From: Sandaracinaceae bacterium
Lineage (GTDB): Bacteria; Myxococcota_A; Polyangia; Polyangiales; Sandaracinaceae
Direction: 5' to 3'
Length of the DNA stretch: 64,000 nucleotides
Assembly (NCBI GenBank): GCA_020633195.1
Contig: JACKEC010000020.1
Span: forward strand, 280,017 to 344,016
The notes under the pieces were generated by a model. It was not told the DNA's origin. It saw only the letters and a list, made by a program, of their open reading frames with translations, and ran no database searches. Each line of letters starts with the position of its first letter. Within the stretch, counting starts at the first letter, position 1. This document shows, piece by piece, positions 48,599 through 57,472 of the stretch. The position numbers and the translations under genes are program-made.

Positions 48599-50452
48599 AT
48601 GCGAACGACGTCCGCCGCCCTGGCTTGCCTCTTCCTCGTCACCGCCTGCAGCGTCCGCTCGAACCCGGACGGAGGGGGGACGCCGTCTGGCGATGGAGGC
48701 CCCTGCACCGAGGGAGCGCTCTCGTGCGCGGCGGGCGAGCTCGTGCAGCGCTGCATGGACGGCCGCCTCGTCGACGTCGAGACGTGCACGGGAGACTACG
48801 TCTGCGGAGACGGCCTCGGCTGCGTCACGTGTCGGCCGGACTACTACCGGTGCGAGGGCAGCGACCTCTTCATCTGCAGCTCCGACGGCTCGGGCTACTC
48901 GCTGTCGGCGTCCTGCACCGCCGACGAGATCTGCAGCGCCTCGGGGCGCGTGGGCCAGTGCATCGGCGCGTGCGAGGACGCGATCGCGAACCGCTCCAAC
49001 ATCGGGTGCACCTACTGGGCGGTCGACCTCGACAACGAGGAGGCGCGCGGCTTCGTGACCACCGACGCGTGGAGCCAGCCCTTCGCCGTCGCGATCGCCA
49101 ACCCGTCCGACGTCACCGCGACCGTCCGCGTCTTCCAGAACGACGCCCCGCTCGGGTCGCCGCCCGTCGAGCGGCAGGTGTTCATGGGCCAGGTCGCGTC
49201 GCGCGACGTGCTCGAGATCCGACTCGATCAGCGCGAGGTCGACGGCCCGATGGACCAAAACCCCGACAACCGCGGGACCTGGCTGAGCCCCAACGCCTAC
49301 CGCATCGACAGCAACTACCCGGTGGTCGCCTACCAGTTCAACCCGATCATCCAGGACTTCTCGAACGACGCGTCGCTGCTCCTGCCGCAGAGCGGCCTCG
49401 ACACCCACTACCGCGTGCTCGGCTGGCCGACCGCCAACCCGATCGAGCCCATCGGCAACATCGACGGCATCCCCGACCACTCCTTCGTCACGATCGTCGG
49501 CACCGTCCCGAACACGACCGTCCGCGTGACCCTCGGCGGCCCGATCATCGGGGACAACTACGGCCTCGGGATCGGCCCGGCGGCCGCCGGCGAGGTCATC
49601 GAGAGGACCATCGGCCCGTTCGACGTCCTGAACCTCGAGAGCACCGACATCCCCGGCGACATGACCGGTACCGTGGTCGAGTCCGACCAGCCCGTGGTGG
49701 TGTTCAGCGGCGGCGAGCGAGGGATCGCGCCGGCCGGCACCGACGGGCTGCCGACCCCGCCCGGCGGGCGCCCCGACGACTGGTGCTGCACCGAGCACCT
49801 CGAGGAGCAGGTCTACCCGACCACCGCGTGGGGCCACGACTTCGTCATCACCCGCTCCCCGCAGCGCGGCGCCTCGTGGGCCGAGCCGGACATCTACCGG
49901 GTCATCGCCGACCGCGTCCGCACGACGATCACCACGAACCTCGACGGAGCGAACGCGACGTTCACGCTCGAGCCGGGTCAGTGGCGGGAGTTCTACTCGC
50001 AGCGCAGCTTCGTCCTGCGCGCCGACGCGCCGGTGAGCATCGAGCAGATCCTCGTGAGCCAGGGCTGGGTCGACGACTGGCGGCCCGGCCACGGCGGCGA
50101 CCCGTCCATGATCCTCTTCCCGCCCTACGAGCAGTACCGCGAGTCGTACGTGTTCCTGACCCCGAGCACGTTCAGCGCGAACTACGTCGTGGTGAGCATG
50201 CCCACCGGCACCACCGTGCTCCTCGACGAGCAGGACATCCTCGGCGACGAGTTCATGATGCTCTGCACCTACGAGAACGCGGGCGAGATCGACGGCACGA
50301 TGTACCAGGCCGTGACCTGCCCGGTGACCGAAGGCGCGCACACCATCGACTCGACGCTGCCGGTCGGGATCTCCGTCTACGGCTACTACAACGTCGGCAG
50401 CTACGGCTACGCCGGCGGCTCCGACCTCGAGCGCATCAACCCGCTGATCTGA
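48599..50452 (+). CDS. IgGFc-binding-like lipoprotein
   Basis: A 617-residue lipoprotein (lipobox VTAC, Cys17) with an N-terminal Cys-rich module (about 36-125, several C-x2-5-C pairs) and a C-terminal large beta domain of the IgGFc-binding N-terminal type (recurrent phrases FAVAIANPSDVTATVRV, YRIDSNYPVVAYQFNP, VVVFSGGERG, GHDFVITRSPQ and FFP-like ILFPPYEQY). It is common in Myxococcota as a probable adhesin. Binding to immunoglobulin is only the family name and is not implied here. Confidence 0.82.
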   Translation: MRTTSAALACLFLVTACSVRSNPDGGGTPSGDGGPCTEGALSCAAGELVQRCMDGRLVDVETCTGDYVCGDGLGCVTCRPDYYRCEGSDLFICSSDGSGYSLSASCTADEICSASGRVGQCIGACEDAIANRSNIGCTYWAVDLDNEEARGFVTTDAWSQPFAVAIANPSDVTATVRVFQNDAPLGSPPVERQVFMGQVASRDVLEIRLDQREVDGPMDQNPDNRGTWLSPNAYRIDSNYPVVAYQFNPIIQDFSNDASLLLPQSGLDTHYRVLGWPTANPIEPIGNIDGIPDHSFVTIVGTVPNTTVRVTLGGPIIGDNYGLGIGPAAAGEVIERTIGPFDVLNLESTDIPGDMTGTVVESDQPVVVFSGGERGIAPAGTDGLPTPPGGRPDDWCCTEHLEEQVYPTTAWGHDFVITRSPQRGASWAEPDIYRVIADRVRTTITTNLDGANATFTLEPGQWREFYSQRSFVLRADAPVSIEQILVSQGWVDDWRPGHGGDPSMILFPPYEQYRESYVFLTPSTFSANYVVVSMPTGTTVLLDEQDILGDEFMMLCTYENAGEIDGTMYQAVTCPVTEGAHTIDSTLPVGISVYGYYNVGSYGYAGGSDLERINPLI

Positions 50453-50458
50453 GCGGAG

Positions 50459-50887
50459 TCAGCCCGTGGCTTCGTCGTCGTGGTCGGGCACCGCCCGCGC
50501 GACGAAGCCCGACGCCATCCCGACGGTGCGCGGGACGAGGTGCTCGAGCTCGGTCAGGAGCTCGTTCGGGTCGCTCGGGCGCGGCGCGCGGCCCGCGAAG
50601 AGCTCGTCGTCGTGCTCGCCCTTCGGCTCGCCCAGGCAGATCAGCGCGGGGCACCGATCGGCGAGGATGATCGTCAGCCAGGTCGCGAGCTCGACCGCGT
50701 CGTAGGGATCGTCCTCGGCGTCGATGAGCAGCGCGAGCGGCGGCGGCCCGCGGTGCGGCGTCTCGAGCTCGTCGTCGAAGATCGCGAGCGGATCGAACCC
50801 CACCGTCGCGAGGCCCGCCTCGAGCGCACGACGCCACTCGGTGTCGCCGCTGACGACCGTGACGACCATCGAGGACATCGCCGGCAT
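50459..50887 (-). CDS. Small protein with a response-regulator-like N-terminus
   Basis: A protein of about 142 residues. MVVTVVSGDTEWRRALEAGLATVGF resembles the first strand and helix of a CheY-like receiver, and ALLIDAED the second strand with an acidic pair, but the conserved phospho-Asp and Lys motifs are not clear, so it may be a degenerate receiver or an unrelated alpha/beta protein. ATGs at 50887 and 50878 are both possible. It is convergent with the IgGFc-type gene, with a CTGA/TCAG hairpin around both stops. Confidence 0.6.
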   Translation of the reverse strand: MPAMSSMVVTVVSGDTEWRRALEAGLATVGFDPLAIFDDELETPHRGPPPLALLIDAEDDPYDAVELATWLTIILADRCPALICLGEPKGEHDDELFAGRAPRPSDPNELLTELEHLVPRTVGMASGFVARAVPDHDDEATG

Positions 50888-50972
50888 CGTGACACGACGT
50901 GCCCGCGCGCGAAACCCGAGAGCGCATCGGGGGGTGGCGCCACGGACCCACGACATCTAACTTCGGCGCGCC

Positions 50973-52034
50973 ATGGGCGAGCCGAGGACGCCGCGTGGGG
51001 CCGGTCACCGCCAGCCCGCCGAATGGGAGCCGCACGACGCGGTCTGGGTCGCGTGGCCCAGCCACGACGAGCTCTGGGCGCAGCTCCTCGGGGACGCGCA
51101 GGCCGAGATGATCGGCCTCTGCGAGGCCATCGCGGATCTCGACGAGGTCGGCCGGCCGCGCGGGGAGCAGATCCGCATGCTCGTCCCCAACGGCGTGCGG
51201 CACCTCGAGGCGTCCGAGGCGCTCGAGCACCTCGGCGTCTCCTTCTCCCGGATCCCCTTCGGCGACATCTGGATGCGCGACATCGCGCCGATCTTCGTGC
51301 GCAACGACGACGGCGAGGTCGCCGCGGCGTGCTTCGCGTTCAACGGGTGGGGCGGCAAGTACGTGCTCGACGGCGACGACCTCGTCGCCAGCCACGTCGC
51401 CGAGGCCGTGGGCGCGGAGGTCTTCGCGTTCGGCATGGTGCTCGAGGGCGGCGCGATCGAGCCCGACGGGCGCGGCACGCTGATCACCACGCGCCAGTGC
51501 CTGCTCAACGACAACCGCAACCGAGGCACGACCGTGACGACCCTCGAGGCGCGCCTGCACGAGGCCTTCGACGCGCGCCGCGTCCTGTGGCTCGACGAGG
51601 GCCTGCTCAACGACCACACCGACGGTCACGTCGACACGATCGCTCGCTTCGTCGAGCCCGGTCGCGTCGTGTGCATGAAGCCGAGCGGCGACGACGACCC
51701 GAACCGCGAGGTCCTCGAGACGATCGCCGCCGACCTCGCGAAGATGAAGGACGCGGAGGGCCGCCAGCTCCAGGTGGAGCGCATCCCGTCGCCCGGCCTC
51801 GTGACCGACCACGAGGGCCTCGTGATGCCGGCGAGCTACGCCAACTTCTACGTCGCGAACACCACCGTCGTGGTGCCGACGTACGGCTCACCGCACGACG
51901 ACGAGGCGGTCGAGGCGATCGGGGCCCTGTTCCCCACCCGCCGCGTGGTCGGCAGCTCGGCCAAGGCGATCCTCACCGGCGGCGGCGCGTTCCACTGCGT
52001 CACGCAGCAGCAGCCCATGGGAGCGAGGCATTGA
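50973..52034 (+). CDS. aguA: Agmatine deiminase
   Basis: A 353-residue guanidino-group hydrolase that turns agmatine into N-carbamoylputrescine and ammonia. The family signature is complete: WMRDIAPIF, LEGGAIEPDG, NDHTDGHVDT and the C-terminal GGGAFHC with the catalytic Cys342. It stands immediately before aguB. The ATG has no Shine-Dalgarno; TAACTT ends 9 bases before it, a leaderless-like layout. Together the two genes make putrescine from agmatine; arginine decarboxylase is not in the window. Confidence 0.95.
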   Translation: MGEPRTPRGAGHRQPAEWEPHDAVWVAWPSHDELWAQLLGDAQAEMIGLCEAIADLDEVGRPRGEQIRMLVPNGVRHLEASEALEHLGVSFSRIPFGDIWMRDIAPIFVRNDDGEVAAACFAFNGWGGKYVLDGDDLVASHVAEAVGAEVFAFGMVLEGGAIEPDGRGTLITTRQCLLNDNRNRGTTVTTLEARLHEAFDARRVLWLDEGLLNDHTDGHVDTIARFVEPGRVVCMKPSGDDDPNREVLETIAADLAKMKDAEGRQLQVERIPSPGLVTDHEGLVMPASYANFYVANTTVVVPTYGSPHDDEAVEAIGALFPTRRVVGSSAKAILTGGGAFHCVTQQQPMGARH

Positions 52035-52063
52035 CGACCCGCAAGCGACGACGGACCAGCAAG

Positions 52064-52921
52064 GTGAGCGACGAGCTCTCGGTGGCGGTGGTGCAGTGCG
52101 CGCTCGGCGACGCGCGCGAGCTCAACGTCGCCCGCGTGGTCGGGCACATCCGCGACGCCGCGGAGCTCGGCGCCAAGATCGTGCTGCCCCCCGAGCTGTT
52201 CCAGACCCCCTACTTCCCGGCCGAGCACGACGAGGACTACTTCGCGTGGGCCGAGCCGGCGAAGGACAACCCGACCATCGCGCGCTTCTGCGATCTCGCC
52301 AAAGAGCTCGACGTGGTCATCCCCTACTCGTTCTTCGAGCGCGCGGGGCAGGCCTACTACAACAGCCTCGCGATGATCGACGCCGACGGGCGCGTCCTCG
52401 GCGTCTACCGCAAGGCCCACATCCCCGAGGGGCCGGGCTACCACGAGAAGTTCTTCTTCCGCCCGGGCGACACGCCGCTCGGGGTCTGGGACACCAAGCA
52501 CGGCCGCCTCGGCGTGGGCATCTGCTGGGATCAGTGGTTCCCCGAGCTCGCGCGCGCGCTCTCGCTGATGGGCGCGGAGCTGCTGCTGTACCCGACCGCA
52601 ATCGGGAGCGAGCCGCGGAGCCACGAGGACACGAAGGACCCCTGGCAGCGCGTGATGCAGGGGCACGCGGTGGCCAACTCGATCCCCGTCGCGGCGGCGA
52701 ACCGCATCGGAGACGAGGGCAAGATCGTGTTCTACGGCGCGTCGTTCCTGTGCGATCCGCGCGGCGATCTCCTCGGCGAGCTCGGGCCCGACGAGAGCGG
52801 CGTCCTCGTCCACGCGTACGACCGAGCCGCGCTCGCGAAGCGGCGCGCCTCCTGGGGCTTCTTCCGGGACCGCCGCCCCGATCTGTACGCCGCGCTCCTC
52901 GCCGCCGACGGCACCGAGTAA
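52064..52921 (+). CDS. aguB: N-carbamoylputrescine amidase
   Basis: A 285-residue carbon-nitrogen hydrolase that releases putrescine, CO2 and ammonia. The nitrilase triad is Glu44 (LPPELF), Lys117 (VYRKAHIPEGPGYHEKFFF, in pieces) and Cys154 (GVGICWDQWFPE). The FFRPGD, LLYPTAIGSEP and VAAANR blocks are typical of AguB. The GTG at 52064 is preferred because the fold starts there; a TTG at 52031, overlapping the aguA stop with GGGAG upstream, would add 11 basic residues and cannot be excluded. Confidence 0.93.
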   Translation: MSDELSVAVVQCALGDARELNVARVVGHIRDAAELGAKIVLPPELFQTPYFPAEHDEDYFAWAEPAKDNPTIARFCDLAKELDVVIPYSFFERAGQAYYNSLAMIDADGRVLGVYRKAHIPEGPGYHEKFFFRPGDTPLGVWDTKHGRLGVGICWDQWFPELARALSLMGAELLLYPTAIGSEPRSHEDTKDPWQRVMQGHAVANSIPVAAANRIGDEGKIVFYGASFLCDPRGDLLGELGPDESGVLVHAYDRAALAKRRASWGFFRDRRPDLYAALLAADGTE

Positions 52922-54718
52922 CTACAAGGGCACCGGCACCGAGTTCGGATCGTCCGGCTCGGGCCGCGCGCCGCTCTGGCGGATCGCGCCCACGCGCAGG
53001 CCTCGCGCCTCGATCCGAGCGCGGAGCGCGGCGCCGATCCGGTGCCGGCTCACCGCGACGTCACCCGCGCGGAGGTGGACGGGGCTGAGCCAGCCGCCGA
53101 ACAGCAGGTCCACGCGCGGCGGGCGGTCCTCCGTCCCGATGCGGATCGCGAGATCGCTCGGGCAGCGACCTCGCGCCACGAAGCGCAGCTCGAGGACGTC
53201 TCCGTCGAAGCGCGCCCCGTCGACGGCGAGGCAGTCGCAGAGCGCGGTCCCGCGATCTGGGCTCGCGGCGCCGACGATCGCGCGGCCGCCGAGGCCGGTC
53301 CGCGGGTCGCCGCCGCGCTCGAGCAGGTAGTAGTCGCCGCCCGCGAACACGAGCCGATGATCGTCCCGCGCCATCCAGTCGCGGACCGGAGGCTCCTCCA
53401 CGGTTCGGATCAGGTCCTCGTCGCCCGCGTACCGACGGCGGTGGGCCACGTCGAGCACGTAGAAGTCGGCGTTGGTCTCGGGGCTCGTCGTGCGCCGCAG
53501 GACCCGACGCTCCGCGAGGTGGGGGAGCAGCGCGTAGGGCGCCTGGACCGACGCGTCGGGGGGGATCAGCGCGACGAGCGCGCGACGCCCGCGGGTGAGC
53601 GGGTCCGGGGCGTACGCCGCCGAGTCGAAGTCGAGGGACAACGGCGTCCCGCCCGCCACCGCGTGCCCCGTGAGGACACAGAGCGCGACGACCACGAGCA
53701 CCGCGAACGGCGGCAGCCTTCGAGCCGCGACCGCCGCGCCTTCGAGCGCGCCGGCGACGAGGAAGGGCAGCCCCGGCGTCAGGTAGTGGACGTCGAGATC
53801 GGTCGTCGTCGGCCACTCGCTCACGAGGTTGATCGCGAGGATCGGCAGGGCCGGGATCAACCACCGCGGGCGCAGGAGCGGGAGCAGCGCGAGCGGCGCG
53901 AGGACCTTGGGCAGGTACGCGAGGCGCTGCGGCGCGGCGAGGTGGGCGAGCAGGTCGGCCGGGTGCGTCAGGAGGTGGATCGCCACCTCCGGCAAGCTCG
54001 AGCCGAAGCGACCGAAGTGGAGCTGGAGCGAGCCCTGGGCTGGCGCGTGCGTGGGGTGCAGGTAGAGGAAGAAGTAGAGGGCGTAGGCGAGGGTCACCGC
54101 GGCGACGCCCGCGATCGCCCGACGCCCGCTCGGGTGACGCCACGCGTGCACCGCCGCGGCTCCGAGGACGACGAGCGCGAGGTCCTCGCGACAGACAAGG
54201 ACCCCGAGCGCGCCGAGCGCGAACGCCCGCGCGGAGCCCGAGTCGATCGACCACGCCAGCCACGCGATCGGGAGCACCGCGAGCGAGCCCGGGTGCACCT
54301 CGTAGCCCGCCACGTGCGCGGGGTTGGGATAGAAGAGCCACGCGATCGTCGCGAGCAGGGCCCCCGCCGGTCCGAGGTGGCGGGCGCCGATCTTCGCGAG
54401 CGGGAACGCCGCGAGCGCGAGCGCGAGCGCCTGCGCGAGGATGAGCACGACCGGAGTGCTCGTCGCCGCGCCCAGCGCGCCGAGCGGGACGAGCACCGGC
54501 GACAGGTGCAGGCCGTAGACGTGGGCGTCGACGAGCGGCTCCCAGAAGTCGAGCCGCACGAGGCCCCAGGCGATGCGCGTGTAGAAGGCGAGGTCGAACG
54601 TCTCGTTGTGAAACGTCGCGTAGCGGGCGATCCCGAGCGTCGCGAAGAGCAGGCCCTGGCAGGTGATGAGGGCGACGATCACGCGGCGAGTCGCCGGGGG
54701 TAGCTCGTCACTCGGCAC
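52922..54718 (-). CDS. DUF2079 polytopic membrane protein
   Basis: A 598-residue membrane protein of the DUF2079 family with about ten to twelve hydrophobic helices (about 15-375) and a soluble C-terminal domain (about 380-598). The first loop phrase FHNETFDLAFYTRIAWG and the VREDLALVV-like CREDLALVV segment are typical. The family is related in topology to C-type glycosyltransferases (GT-C), but its activity is unproven. It is convergent with aguB, with stop codons directly adjoining. Confidence 0.85.
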   Translation of the reverse strand: MPSDELPPATRRVIVALITCQGLLFATLGIARYATFHNETFDLAFYTRIAWGLVRLDFWEPLVDAHVYGLHLSPVLVPLGALGAATSTPVVLILAQALALALAAFPLAKIGARHLGPAGALLATIAWLFYPNPAHVAGYEVHPGSLAVLPIAWLAWSIDSGSARAFALGALGVLVCREDLALVVLGAAAVHAWRHPSGRRAIAGVAAVTLAYALYFFLYLHPTHAPAQGSLQLHFGRFGSSLPEVAIHLLTHPADLLAHLAAPQRLAYLPKVLAPLALLPLLRPRWLIPALPILAINLVSEWPTTTDLDVHYLTPGLPFLVAGALEGAAVAARRLPPFAVLVVVALCVLTGHAVAGGTPLSLDFDSAAYAPDPLTRGRRALVALIPPDASVQAPYALLPHLAERRVLRRTTSPETNADFYVLDVAHRRRYAGDEDLIRTVEEPPVRDWMARDDHRLVFAGGDYYLLERGGDPRTGLGGRAIVGAASPDRGTALCDCLAVDGARFDGDVLELRFVARGRCPSDLAIRIGTEDRPPRVDLLFGGWLSPVHLRAGDVAVSRHRIGAALRARIEARGLRVGAIRQSGARPEPDDPNSVPVPL

Positions 54719-54773
54719 GGGCGGCCGAGCTTACCCACTTGAGCCGCGAGGCGCCGCAAGCTAACCACGCGCC

Positions 54774-55400
54774 ATGAGCGCACGTGGCCTCTATGCGATC
54801 GTGGACCCCGCGGCGACGCGGGCGCGCGACCCGGAGGTGATCGCGAAGGCGATCCTCGCGGGCGGCTGCGCGAGGCTCCAGCTGCGCTTCAAGGACGGGC
54901 CGGACCGAGCGCGGCTCGCGCTCGCGCAGCGGGTCCGCGCGCTCTGCGCCGAGGCGGGGGTGCCCTTCGTGGTCAACGACCGGCCCGACCTCGCGCTGCT
55001 CACGAAGGCCGATGGGCTTCACCTCGGGCAGGACGATCTCCCCATCGCGGCCGCGCGCTCGCTCGTCCCCGAGGCCGAGATCGGGCTCAGCACCCACGAC
55101 CCGGCGCAGGCCCGAGCCGCCGAAGCGGCGGGCGCGGACGTCGTCGCGTTCGGACCGATCTTTCCGACCACGAGCAAGGCCGAGCCCGATCCGGTGGTGG
55201 GCCTCGACGCGCTCGCGGCGGTGTGCCGCGCCACCTCCCGACCCGTCGTCGCCATCGGGGGCCTGAGCCTCGAACGAGCCCCCGCGATTCGCGACGCGGG
55301 AGCCGCCTGGGGCGCGGTGATCGGCGCCGTCTGTGGCGCAGACGACCCCGAAGCCGCGGCTCGCGCCCTGCACCACGCGCTCGGAGGGGAGGCCTCGTGA
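54774..55400 (+). CDS. thiE: Thiamine-phosphate synthase
   Basis: A 208-residue TIM-barrel enzyme that joins HMP-pyrophosphate and thiazole phosphate into thiamine phosphate. Family motifs are ARLQLRFKD, FVVNDRPDLALLTKADGLHLGQDDLP (in pieces), IGLSTHDPAQ, VVAFGPIFPTTSK and VAIGGL. It is solitary, with no other thi gene nearby. A TenI-type relative is an alternative, but the full set of ThiE motifs argues for the synthase. TAACCA ends 6 bases before the ATG. Confidence 0.9.
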   Translation: MSARGLYAIVDPAATRARDPEVIAKAILAGGCARLQLRFKDGPDRARLALAQRVRALCAEAGVPFVVNDRPDLALLTKADGLHLGQDDLPIAAARSLVPEAEIGLSTHDPAQARAAEAAGADVVAFGPIFPTTSKAEPDPVVGLDALAAVCRATSRPVVAIGGLSLERAPAIRDAGAAWGAVIGAVCGADDPEAAARALHHALGGEAS

Positions 55401-56047
55401 TCATCGAGATGCTCATCGGCGCGGGCATCGTCGCCGCCGGCGCGGCCGTCACGCGGATCATCGTCCGGCGCCGCGCCGCCAACGCGAAACCCGAAGACGA
55501 CGCCAAGCCCTCGTCCGGCGAGAAGGAGAAGAAGCCGAAGAAGCAGCGGCGGAAGGACGAGGCCAAGGCGGCGCCCCTCCGCGAGGGCCCGCGCGGGCTG
55601 CGCGTCGGCGACGTCCTCCTCTACGCGGACTCCGAGCTCTGGCTCGCCGGCTGCCTCGAGCTCGACGAGGAGGGCTTCGTGGCGCGGGTCTTCGTCTGCC
55701 CCGGCGGCGAGCGCGCCGAGTACGTCGTTCAGCTCGACTCGGACGCCAACGATCTCGTCATGGCGGCCTCCACCGACGAGGTCCCCGACGGAGTGGTCCC
55801 CGAGTCGCTGCCGATCGGCGGCCGCAGGCTCCGCCTCGAGTCCCGCGGCGTGGCCGACGTGCGGCGCGAGGGTGAGCACCTCCCCCGATCGACGGAGCGC
55901 GCCAACTACGCGATCCTCGCCGACGTCGGCGGACGGACCCTGCTCGTGGTCGACTTCGTCAAGGGCCGGCGGCTCGCGCTGGTCGGAGACCGCGTCGGCC
56001 GGCACATGCTCGATCTGCTCCCCGGCGGGGACCTCGAAGATCGCTGA
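55397..56047 (+). CDS. Membrane-anchored protein, possibly DUF4178-like
   Basis: A 216-residue protein with one N-terminal membrane helix (about 2-22), a very basic Lys/Glu/Pro linker (about 28-62) and a small beta-rich domain (LRVGDVLLYADSELWLAGCLEL, in pieces) that resembles DUF4178. Function is unknown. The GTG overlaps the thiE stop (GTGA), so it is made with ThiE; no thiamine link is evident. Confidence 0.68.
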   Translation: MIIEMLIGAGIVAAGAAVTRIIVRRRAANAKPEDDAKPSSGEKEKKPKKQRRKDEAKAAPLREGPRGLRVGDVLLYADSELWLAGCLELDEEGFVARVFVCPGGERAEYVVQLDSDANDLVMAASTDEVPDGVVPESLPIGGRRLRLESRGVADVRREGEHLPRSTERANYAILADVGGRTLLVVDFVKGRRLALVGDRVGRHMLDLLPGGDLEDR

Positions 56048-56050
56048 CGA

Positions 56051-56827
56051 TCAGGCGGAGCGCGCGCGCCAGCCGCCGCGGGCCGACTCTTCCTGCTCGA
56101 AGAACCGGAGCGCGCTGTTCATCGAGGCGACGAGCGCCTCGGTGACGATCTTCGCGGTGGCGTCCTCGGACGTCTTGAGCGCGTCGTAGTACCGCTGCCG
56201 CTCGGTGGCGTGGATGATCGCGGGCGGGTAGCCGCCGCGGACGAGCACCAGGTTCATGAGCAGCCGCGCCACCTTCCCGCTGTGCTTGGGGAAGGGGTAG
56301 ATGTGGAGGAGCTGGTAGTGCGCCTTGGCCGCGAGCCGCAGGGTGTGGGTGGCCCGCCGCGTCTCCGCTGCGTTCATCCACGATACCAACTGCCGCATCT
56401 TGTACGAGATCTTCTCGGGCTTCGAGATGTCGTGGAAGTACATGCGGTGGAGCGGCATGTCCTTGCGGTACTTGGGCGGGCTCCGACCCTCGACCTCCTC
56501 GGGCGCCAGGGTGGCGTAGATCTTCTTGATCACCTCGAGAGAGATCGTCAGACGCTTTTTGTCGGCCAGCTCGCGCACGAGCTCGATCGCCGTCTGGTTC
56601 TGCTTGATCTCGTCGTAGACGGGACCGAGCGTCGCGTCGGGCGGCTCCTGCGCGTCGAGCGCGGCCTTGAGCTCGTCCATGTTGTACACGACCCCCTCGA
56701 GCGCGGAGTCGTGATAAATCCACGAGAAATCGAAGATCTTGTGGTACTCGGAGAGGGTCTCCGCGTCCGCTTTCTCGAGCTCCCCGTGGAGGATGTGGAG
56801 CGTCTCGTCGAGCCGTTGCGCCTGCAC
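56051..56827 (-). CDS. Fic-fold protein with degenerate active site
   Basis: A 258-residue Fic (Fido) protein. The inhibitory-helix-like motif SALEG (41-45, Glu44-Gly45) and the region after the active loop, RLLMNLVLVRGGYPPAIIHATERQRYYDAL in pieces, are typical of Fic AMP-transferases. The catalytic loop reads HIYPFPKHSGKVAR (175-188), where the family has His-Pro-Phe-x-(Asp/Glu)-Gly-Asn-Gly-Arg-x-x-Arg. The catalytic His is Tyr177, the acidic residue is Lys181, Gly-Asn is His182-Ser183 and the first Arg is Lys185. I checked the codons; it is not a misread frame. The GTG start has GGAGG 7 bases upstream and a good promoter. Confidence 0.82.
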   Translation of the reverse strand: MQAQRLDETLHILHGELEKADAETLSEYHKIFDFSWIYHDSALEGVVYNMDELKAALDAQEPPDATLGPVYDEIKQNQTAIELVRELADKKRLTISLEVIKKIYATLAPEEVEGRSPPKYRKDMPLHRMYFHDISKPEKISYKMRQLVSWMNAAETRRATHTLRLAAKAHYQLLHIYPFPKHSGKVARLLMNLVLVRGGYPPAIIHATERQRYYDALKTSEDATAKIVTEALVASMNSALRFFEQEESARGGWRARSA

Positions 56828-56875
56828 GCAGCAACCTCCAATCGAGTCGCGGCGAACAGCGCCGCAGGGCCGCGG

Positions 56876-56904
56876 ATTGTATCGAATCCGGCCGAGCGGA
56901 TCAA
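56876..56904 (-). promoter_or_regulatory. Sigma-70-like promoter of the Fic-fold gene
   Basis: On the minus strand, TTGATC (56899-56904), 17 bases, TACAAT (56876-56881). Box quality and spacing are both good. The implied start is about 40 bases before the GTG, leaving room for the GGAGG ribosome site. It is the best classical promoter seen in the window. Confidence 0.6.
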
Positions 56905-56935
56905 TGATCTGCGCGAAAATTGACGCACTGCGGCG

Positions 56936-57472
56936 TCAAAGTAGCTCGTCGATCTGGTCCGCGACGTCGTCGGGATCCGGCACTCCACGTCCCACGTAGC
57001 GGATGGTCCCCTCCCTATCGATGAGCACCAGCGTGGGGATGTTGTTGACGTCGAACGCCAGCTGAGCCTCGCCTCGCTCGTCGAGCAGAGAGGGGAACCT
57101 CGCCCCGAAGACGTGGTGCGCGTGAGCCACGCCCGACACGTCGAGGCCGTGGTCGACGTTCACCCCGAACATCTGGATGCGGTCACCGTATCGTTGATGA
57201 ACCTCGTTGAGCGCAGGGACCGACATCCGGCAGGGGCCGCACCACGAGGCCCAGAAGTCGAGCAACACCACGTCGCCGCGGAGGCCGGCGAGGGTGACCG
57301 GCTCCGAGCCTTCCACGCGTCGCAAAGACAGATCCGGCGCCGCGCTGCCGACGAGCGGGTGGTCGGGCGCGCCCTCGACGCCGAGGTAGCGCGCGAGCGT
57401 GATCGCGGCGACGATCGAGCCGACCAGCGCGAGGAACCCGAGGGTCCAGATCACTCGCTCTTTCGCGGTCAC
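56936..57472 (-). CDS. Membrane-anchored TlpA/ResA-type thioredoxin
   Basis: A 178-residue protein with an N-terminal membrane helix (about 7-28) and a periplasmic thioredoxin-like domain with the redox motif WCGPC (in DFWASWCGPCRMSVPALNEVH, in pieces) and the cis-Pro segment NNIPTLVLIDREG. It probably reduces or oxidises disulphides in the periplasm. It is the last gene of the four-gene operon; its GTG overlaps the kinase gene stop. Which protein it serves is not known. Confidence 0.9.
   Translation of the reverse strand: MTAKERVIWTLGFLALVGSIVAAITLARYLGVEGAPDHPLVGSAAPDLSLRRVEGSEPVTLAGLRGDVVLLDFWASWCGPCRMSVPALNEVHQRYGDRIQMFGVNVDHGLDVSGVAHAHHVFGARFPSLLDERGEAQLAFDVNNIPTLVLIDREGTIRYVGRGVPDPDDVADQIDELL

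Noticed and set aside
50480..52030. Long Arg/Ala-rich plus-strand frame leading into aguB
   Set aside because: It overlaps aguA in another frame and has no domain; only the part after 52031 is coding.
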